NCBI GenBank assembly: GCA_009809945.1
Contig: WTPW01000619.1
Coordinates: 143,905-207,904, forward strand
Origin: Gigaspora margarita
Lineage: Eukaryota > Glomeromycota > Glomeromycetes > Diversisporales > Gigasporaceae
Direction: 5' to 3'
DNA length: 64,000 nucleotides
Made by a program: the position numbers and the translations under genes. The first letter of the stretch is position 1. Each line of letters begins with the position of its first letter. A model generated the notes under the pieces. It saw only the letters and a program-made list of their open reading frames with translations. It searched no databases and was not told the DNA's origin. Below, piece after piece: positions 57,844 to 64,000 of the stretch.

Positions 57844-58624
57844 TATTTATAATTTTTTAAATAAACCAAAAATTTATTAAAAATATAAGTATATATTTTA
57901 TAAAATACTAGATATAACTGTCACATTGCTTTGGAATTAGGTATTATTTTGTACAAATTAATTTAATAAATAAATATTATTAAATTATAATTAATAAAAA
58001 ACTTATAAATATTATCATTCAAATTCTATTATTAACAACTAAATAGTAACTATAAATTTTTCAATATATTTAAAGTTATTTAAGTATTTTATATATTTTT
58101 TGATACAATATATTGTATCTTATTTAAACACTAATAAAATTAATGTTCCTATTTAGTTTTTATTAAATTTAGAAATTATTTATTATCACCTGTCTCTTAA
58201 TTTGTTTTATTTATAAAGGTATTGTAAAACATATAAAAAAAATTGTTTATAACAATCAGGCACTTAGATAACATTCCTAAATTTGGGATGGTCTCACCTA
58301 TAGTTATTGACCACAATAGGAATTTCTAACATATGATTTCAAATATTTTAAACTATAGATTTTTTTTAAAATATATTTTATTAACTTTTTTAAAAAATTT
58401 TTTAAAATTATTAAAAAACTTTTAAACAATAAACTTTGAAGTTTTTTTTTAAAATATTATATTATAAAATATTTTTTTAACTTTTCTTAAATTTTATATA
58501 TTTTTATCTATATAAAAATTTTTATTTCTAATACAAGTCTTAATTTTTATAAGTAAATAACAAAAGTTGCAATAATAAAAGTTGTAATCCTTTTAAAACT
58601 ACAAAATTGTATTAAAAGCAAAAA

Positions 58625-58921
58625 AGAACCCCAGATATCTAGTACAGAGGTCATATGTTATATGTTTTAACAAAAACTCCAAAATTTGAAAAGTAAAAAA
58701 AAACAGTTTTTAACAATTATCTTGGCATTTAGTAGTCCAATTTGAATAACCTTTTTTTAAAATAAAACTTTCAGTAAGGTGCATATAACAAAAAAAGTTT
58801 ATTCAATTCTGATCACTAGATTAAAAGTTATTTAACAAAATGTAGTTTGATATTTTTAGCAAATTAGATCAAAATTGGCCAAAATCCAGTTATAACCTAT
58901 ATGAGAGATATCTGGGGTCCT
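58625..58921. mobile_element. 296-bp MITE family, copy D
   Basis: Complete 297-bp copy with ends AGAACCCCAGATATCTAG and, inverted, AGGACCCCAGATATCTC. Flanks AGCAAAAA and ACAAAAAG share CAAAAA but are not a clean 8-bp TSD. It sits where the related element 44690-45351 is uninterrupted. Confidence 0.85.
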
Positions 58922-59085
58922 ACAAAAAGCTAGAGCTAACATTTAATAAGTTTACTAAGAATTAGTAAATAATTTTTTTAATTAAAATTTTTTTAAAATT
59001 GTCAATTTTTAGTTTATAAACAACTTATACTTTTTTTTTATAATATAAAATTAAATTTTACTAAAATATAATCTTTATTAAATTT

Positions 59086-59413
59086 AATAAAATACTACTA
59101 TAGTGATGATCATATACTATAAAATCTAGTATTATATGAAATCAAACCAATAAATTAATTTATTAGTTTTAGAGTTAAAGTGAGAGTTAAGTTAGAGTTA
59201 GAGTAGCATGTTTTAGCAAAAGATTCTAATCCAAAATATTATAAAAAATTTTTTTTGTTAGAGTACAAGAGATAGTTTTATAAACAAAATTTTATATTAT
59301 AGATAATTTTTAAAAAGATTATAATTGCTTCAATTTCATGTTATGCCTGAGCCTGCATTCTAATTGGTTGATCAGTGTAGCAATATATTAGCATAGTGGT
59401 ATTTTATAAAATT
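59086..59413. mobile_element. MITE with ATAAAATACYACTAT ends
   Basis: AATAAAATACTACTATAG mirrors GCATAGTGGTATTTTATAAA. GCCTGAGCCTGCATTCTAAT and the TTGGTTGATCAGTG word match the left side of 12412-12746. GTTAGAGTTAGAG lies in the middle. Confidence 0.65.
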
Positions 59414-59590
59414 CATTTTTATTTTCAAATATTATAAAATAAAATTTTTTTTAATATTTTAATTTTTTAAAAAAATAGATCATAAATATTTATAGTATTT
59501 TTTTAGGTAAATTTGCCTGAAAAAGCCTACAAATTAAGGGATAAAAAAAAATTCTGTAAATTAATTATTTAAGCTTTATATTATATTATA

Positions 59591-60576
59591 GTCCGGTGCA
59601 AAAATGTAGATACACGACATATCTTATAATAAAAAAAAAATTTTTGAAATTTAATATAAGCATTTAAATGCATTTATTTATTATCAGGTCTGCGGATTTA
59701 TTTTAATGTAAATTTTATTAAAAAATTTTATTTTTGTAAAAATTTTTATTAATGACTTATTTTTTCAATTTGTAAAATGCAAAAATATGAATAAATTAAA
59801 AATTAAATAATTAATTTATCTATATATAAAAGTTTTTTAATTTTTAATTATCTATTTATAATTTTTTTGACTAAATAAACCAAGTTCTAAGCTATCTATT
59901 AATATAAAATTTATTATCTTTTTATATATATATTGTTGTGTAATAATGTTTTTAAAATTTAGTATTTTTTTTAAAAAAAGCAAAAAAATACCTTTTAAAA
60001 ATAACTATATTTTTGTTACTAATTTACAATTTTGTAAGTTTTTATTGTATAAGTATATTGCTATATATATGCTAAATATATAGTTAAAATTTTAGCTTAA
60101 TTGAATCAGTAGTTGTTAAAATATAAATTTTTAAATATTTAATAATAATTACTATATATAAAATTACTATATATAGTTATATATAAAACTTTATTAAAAA
60201 AAATTAGATTTTAATCTATATTTTAACAACTACTGATCCAATTAAATTAAAATTTTAACTGTATATTTAGCATATGCATGGCAAGGCAGTTGCGTAGTAC
60301 AAGCTTTTAAAGTTGCATATTGGTGGCGAAAATAATTTTTTTTTAAAAAAAAATTTTTTTTAAATTTTTTTTTTTTTTAAAAATAGGATTTTTTAAAAAA
60401 TTTATAATAAAATAAATTTATTATAAAATAACAATAAAAATTATATCAAAACGTAGCTTAGGTCTTTCTTTATTTGAAATAAAAAAGTTATAAATAAATA
60501 GCTAAAATTGAAAAACTTTTATATGTAGAGAAAATAACGTTAAGTTTTTGTGTATCTACATTTTCGCACTGGCCCA
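59591..60576. mobile_element. Tc1/mariner-like non-autonomous element, 986 bp
   Basis: Left CCGGTGCAAAAATGTAGATA and, inverted, right CCAGTGCGAAAATGTAGATA, both followed by CAC. TA flanks both sides (59589-59590, 60577-60578). A nested palindrome, 60066-60275 (TAGTTAAAATTTTAGCTTAA and mirror), makes up a fifth of it. No transposase frame. Confidence 0.8.
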
Positions 60577-61033
60577 TATTACAAAAACAATTTTTTTATT
60601 TTACTCAAATCAAAATTATTAGTTAAAATTCTAACATATCTTAAAATTTTGACCACTAACATAAAATTTTAAAAGATTTTTTATTATACTAAAATTTAAT
60701 TGGCTAATTTTTTATATAAAACAAAATTTTTATAAAAAAATTTTTAAAACTTTGATCACTCTTGGTTATATAATGTTAATTCTAGACTATATGCACTATA
60801 TTATAAAACAGTATTTATCTTTTATAATATAATTGACAAGATTTAAATATACAAGTTATCTTAATTTTTTGTTTAATTAATTTTATTTAAAATCTTGCTC
60901 TTGTGCATAATCTAAATTAGCTATAATACATCTCCAACTAATTTTTTAAATTGAGAAGACAAGCCAGTTAATTGTAATACAAGATCAAACAATGTACAAA
61001 AATTCTTTGATATGTGATTGTCGTATCTTGATT
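60577..61033. other. AT-rich non-coding stretch
   Basis: No gene or bounded repeat recognised. Confidence 0.4.
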
Positions 61034-61145
61034 GGTAAAAAACCGCTATAGTATAGATGAGCAGATCCATATAGTATAGGCCGAATTTAAAATTTATACT
61101 ATAAGGTATTTCACAGAGGGGATCCTGCTCAACTATACTATACTG
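61034..61145. mobile_element. Small palindromic element
   Basis: CTATAGTATAGATGAGCAGATCC and GGATCCTGCTCAACTATACTATA-type arms are inverted, with a second pair TATAGTATAGG/CTATAAGG inside. Confidence 0.5.
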
Positions 61146-61330
61146 ATCTGTGAAATACCTGTAAAAACTTCAACATAAATAAGAAATTAATAAAAATTAA
61201 TATACATATATCAAATACCGTATTAATAAAATTAAATTAATATAACTAATTATTAGATTAGCAGCACAACCAAAAGTTTAGTTTGCTAAATTTTAGTTGT
61301 ATTGCAAATTCATATATTATTATCAGAATT

Positions 61331-61441
61331 ATATAGTCACGAAATAACGCGCATAGGCATTATTTTGAATTTTAGCCCAAATTAAGCTTAATTTAGGCAG
61401 TAATTCGAAATTACACCTCTGCATGTTATTTCACGACTATA
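61331..61441. mobile_element. Small inverted-repeat element with CACGAAATAACGCG end
   Basis: TATAGTCACGAAATAACGCG mirrors CATGTTATTTCACGACTATA. About 110 bp, with TA at the ends. Confidence 0.6.
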
Positions 61442-61689
61442 CGACTATACGGGTATATAAAATTAATTGGCTTAATTAAATTATATCTTGTATTGTAATT
61501 GCTAATTTCAAATTTGTTAATTTCACTAGCAACTCGTTTGAACGATAAGTCGATTTGAAAATATTCACACTTTGACCACAAAGTTTACCCATAGAATATT
61601 GAACCTAAAAAAACAATGGCATAAAATATAAAATATTATATAAGCTTATCAGTTATGTATTACTATTAATGTAAATTAATTATATACGA

Positions 61690-62050
61690 TATTTATAATA
61701 AAAATATAACATCCGCCAATGTTGAATCTACACTTTTCCCACCCTTCGATATGATAAATTCCTTCTTCGCTTGTTGCTGGATATTCGATTGGAGTTATGA
61801 ATGAATTATTTCTTTAATGGTCAAGTTTTTATAAGAAATATTTCCGAACTTTCTATTTTCAAGTGAAGATCTAGAAGCTTTTGATGTCAATGTTTTCAAA
61901 AGTTTTCATTAAAAGAATTTTTTTTTTTCGAAAAAATATCCATTAAAAGAATTGTTTTCGTTGAAAAATTATCGTCAGCAAAAAAACTATTAGTCGATAG
62001 AACAGATTCTTCATCCAAACTAATATCGTTTGAAGGTATTTACATCAGTT
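61690..62050 (-). pseudogene. Possible coding remnant, family unknown
   Basis: Two overlapping minus-strand frames look protein-like. One gives ISLDEESVLSTNSFF then ADDNFSTKTILLMD (about 62035-61930). Another gives SKASRSSLENRKFGNISYKN (about 61890-61820). Near 61810-61710 a frame reads ITPIEYPATSEEGIYHIEGW then EKCRFNIGG. Frame changes between them could be introns or decay. GC content is a little higher than around it. I do not recognise the product. Confidence 0.3.
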
Positions 62051-62642
62051 TATTAATTGATAATATTTAAAAAAACAATTTTTATTTAAAAAAAAAAAAG
62101 AATCGTTACGATCACTGCATTCTTTTTAAATTAACAAAATAACATTATAGACTCAACCTATTAAATTTTACAAAAAGTGGACCCGATATTTTAAGTTTAA
62201 AAGCCCGAAGTCTAGATTTCTTAAATGTCACGTCTGCATAAATTTTATATACATTTGCATAATATACACTATATACGTAGTTGACCTTACCAACCATCCA
62301 CACGTGTTATCATATTCTCGCATACCGATACTTAGTGAAAGTTGACTATATATATCTACTGTGCAATTTCCTGCAGGTGACCTAATCAATTGAATTACCT
62401 ATACTGCAAGAGATTCGAAATTAATGTAATTAATGTTCAAAGCATGTTTAAGCTTTTAATAAATTAGTAATTTTTAAGAAAAGCTCAAACAATATTCAAG
62501 CATTAATCATTAATAAATTTAAGATATTTTTCAAATCTCTGTCCGAAGCTGTTCTGTGGCGACACTTTGTATAGTATAAGTTATATATTTATTTTAATGT
62601 TTGTTAAATGATAGAAATCATATGCATATATCAAAAATATTG

Positions 62643-62677
<35 letters not shown>

Positions 62678-62851
62678 AATTTATCAAGAGATAATCTAAA
62701 AGATTAAATATTATCATAAACCTAGAATTGATAAAATATATATATTTTTTAGAGTTCAATTTTTTTTTTATTGCTTTAGAAAATTAAAAAAAAAAACTTA
62801 CCAGACTTCAGCCGAATTGTTTATTGTTAATATTTAATTGGAAAATAAATG

Positions 62852-62895
<44 letters not shown>

Positions 62896-63289
62896 GAATG
62901 TATATCTAATATTTCAAAATAAATATGTATACTAAAATTGCTGGTATATATAATAATGATGATGAACTTTATTAGCGATTATAATAAAATTGAAAATTGA
63001 TTTAATATACATACAAAAGTCAACCTTCTCTAAATACTCTCTTCCCTCGCGACGTACGTACGCATTTATATGAGGGTTTTATATTTAATTCCTGAACTTG
63101 AAACCGAGGCATGGCGCATTTACAGAAAGCGCACCTTTTTTAATAATAGAGATGGTTGACTAATGAAAATTAGGTATTATTAACATTAAGATGGAATCCA
63201 GTATGACCATCCAAGCCGAGAAATAAATTTCAAACGATTCATAATAGATGATATAACCATTTGAGGTTTTAGTCAAAAGAAAACGATTA
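62051..63289. other. Intergenic with microsatellites
   Basis: A run of about 31 A lies at 62645-62675 and an (AT)n run at about 62851-62888. 63040-63065 has CGCGACGTACGTACGC. 62300-62420 and 63060-63230 are higher in complexity but show no continuous frame. Confidence 0.5.
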
Positions 63290-63571
63290 TCATCGATTAA
63301 TCGAATTTACGATATTTGATATAGACATTTGAGATTTTATTCTTTCAGATTCTTTTGATTTTTCTCGGTAAATAAAGTTCTTTACTTGCAAAGGGGTCCT
63401 ACCGGGAAGTTTATTTGCTATTGAAGCATATGAAGTCGTTTTACGTTGTAGACGACGAATTAGATTTTGTTCTTTCTCGGTAAGAGGACCCTTTTTTACT
63501 ATTAAACGAGAAAATTAAAAAGAAGTTTAAAAAAAAAAAAGAAATGAATATAATAATAATAATAATAAATA

Positions 63572-63604
<33 letters not shown>

Positions 63605-64000
63605 TCATACTGGTAAAATCAAGGTGGTTAATATATCTATGATAAAAAAATTTGGTTGATGAGTTTAAAATGAAAGCTATTTAGGAATTTTCGAAGCATT
63701 ATGAGAGAGGTAAATTATTATCATTTGCATAATTTTTAACATATAAATTTACGTCTCACATTATGCACAGTGTTAAATACAAATATTTAAATACCTTTCG
63801 CGGCATTGTTTCGAGCTTCGAGTTTGTACTTTTCGTGCAACTGCAGTCCAAGAAATTTGAGGAGATTTTTTATTTTGTTGAGCACTTTGTAATATTTCTT
63901 CGAGAGAATTCAACAACAAAGAGTCTTCCTGTATTCACGTGATCAGAACGATGATATCATTTAGTAATACTGATACCGATACAGTAAACTCAATTAAGCT
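63290..64000 (-). CDS. Myb/SANT-domain DNA-binding protein, 3' part
   Basis: The gene runs off the right edge, so its 5' end is missing. Proposed minus-strand exons are 64000-63983 (partial), 63928-63795, 63636-63611 and 63498-63290 (stop TGA 63292-63290). Joined residues include EDSLLLNSLEEILQSA, ISWTAVARKVQTRSS, KQCRERYINHL, KKGPLTEKEQNLIRRLQR and SIANKLPGRTPLQVKNFIYR, i.e. two adjacent Myb/SANT helix-turn-helix repeats, normally nuclear and DNA-binding. Most family Trp residues are replaced by Phe, Tyr or Leu. Introns are 54, 158 and 112 bp with GT and AG ends (GTATCG, GTATTT, GTATGA donors). The middle exon is only 26 nt. All phases agree, which strongly supports the model. Intron 63610-63499 holds an AAT microsatellite. 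Target genes are unknown. Confidence 0.75.
63546..63605. repeat. (AAT)n microsatellite in a Myb gene intron
   Basis: About 19 AAT units with one AAATAAATAATA interruption, starting 6 bp from the 5' splice site (at 63610) on the minus strand. Confidence 0.8.

Larger units (their letters stand above)
57596..59545. mobile_element. Large copy of the TTATCCCTTAAACTGTA-ended family with two nested MITEs
   Basis: The left end TTCTTTAAACCATATTTCAG with CAAATTTGTCT and the right end AAATTTGCCTGAAAAAGCC with AAATTAAGGGATAA are inverted. The inside matches 44690-45351 in reverse (AAAAGTTGCAATAAT, AGCTAGAGCTAA). It holds the MITEs 58625-58921 and 59086-59413. Confidence 0.5.

Overview
The window looks like nuclear DNA of an arbuscular mycorrhizal fungus (Glomeromycotina, most like Rhizophagus). 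It is very AT-rich. It carries protein-kinase genes of the expanded kinase-like type with a Cys-rich leader, relics of Sel1 and TPR repeat proteins, short introns, and dense DNA transposons of the hAT, Mutator-like (MULE) and TA-inserting classes. The assignment rests on recognising these families by eye, not on a database search.

Only two host genes look alive. At 35887-38191 (+) is a three-exon kinase-like gene whose catalytic loop reads HGN instead of HRD, so it is probably a pseudokinase. At the right edge, 63290 to beyond 64000 (-), is the 3' part of a Myb/SANT DNA-binding protein with a 26-nt microexon. Broken host genes are a TPR protein (1658-2022 -), a Sel1 fragment (7629-7896 +), a second kinase with a frameshift (26468-27333 -), an unidentified fragment with two TGA codons (22806-23000 +) and a possible remnant near 61.7-62.0 kb. 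A 48-codon ORF at 28936-29082 has a presequence-like composition.

The rest is layered transposon sediment. Many insertions can be delimited to the base by target-site duplications (TSDs). hAT-type 8-bp TSDs flank elements at 13200-16993 (transposase with two in-frame stops and one intron), 17065-19327 (decayed transposase), 19549-21590, 19814-21289, 30158-30477, 39273-39744, 43808-44549, 46312-46911, 46514-46810 and 48678-48947. Two near-perfect long palindromes, 19840-20729 and 34075-34940, have 9-bp direct repeats, as expected for Mutator-like foldback elements. TA-flanked elements with terminal inverted repeats (TIRs) lie at 7913-8130, 9473-9795, 36635-36805, 42069-42286 and 59591-60576. 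A decayed MULE transposase occupies 54244-56950 (-). Two long tRNA-headed SINE-like retroelements with poly(A) tails lie at 3682-4712 and 45425-47033. The first supplies the empty site for an insertion in the second.

Layout: 1-13 kb, repeats, MITEs, one SINE and host relics; 13-21.6 kb, three hAT loci, the third a three-deep nest; 23-26.4 kb, a minisatellite and a 1.85-kb palindrome-ended element; 26.4-38.2 kb, kinase pseudogene, many small palindromic elements and the kinase gene; 38.2-48.9 kb, nested hAT, TA and SINE insertions; 50.7-52 kb, an alternating palindrome array; 54-60.6 kb, MULE relic and nested MITEs; 61-64 kb, quieter sequence and the Myb gene. No rRNA, CRISPR or functional tRNA gene was found.
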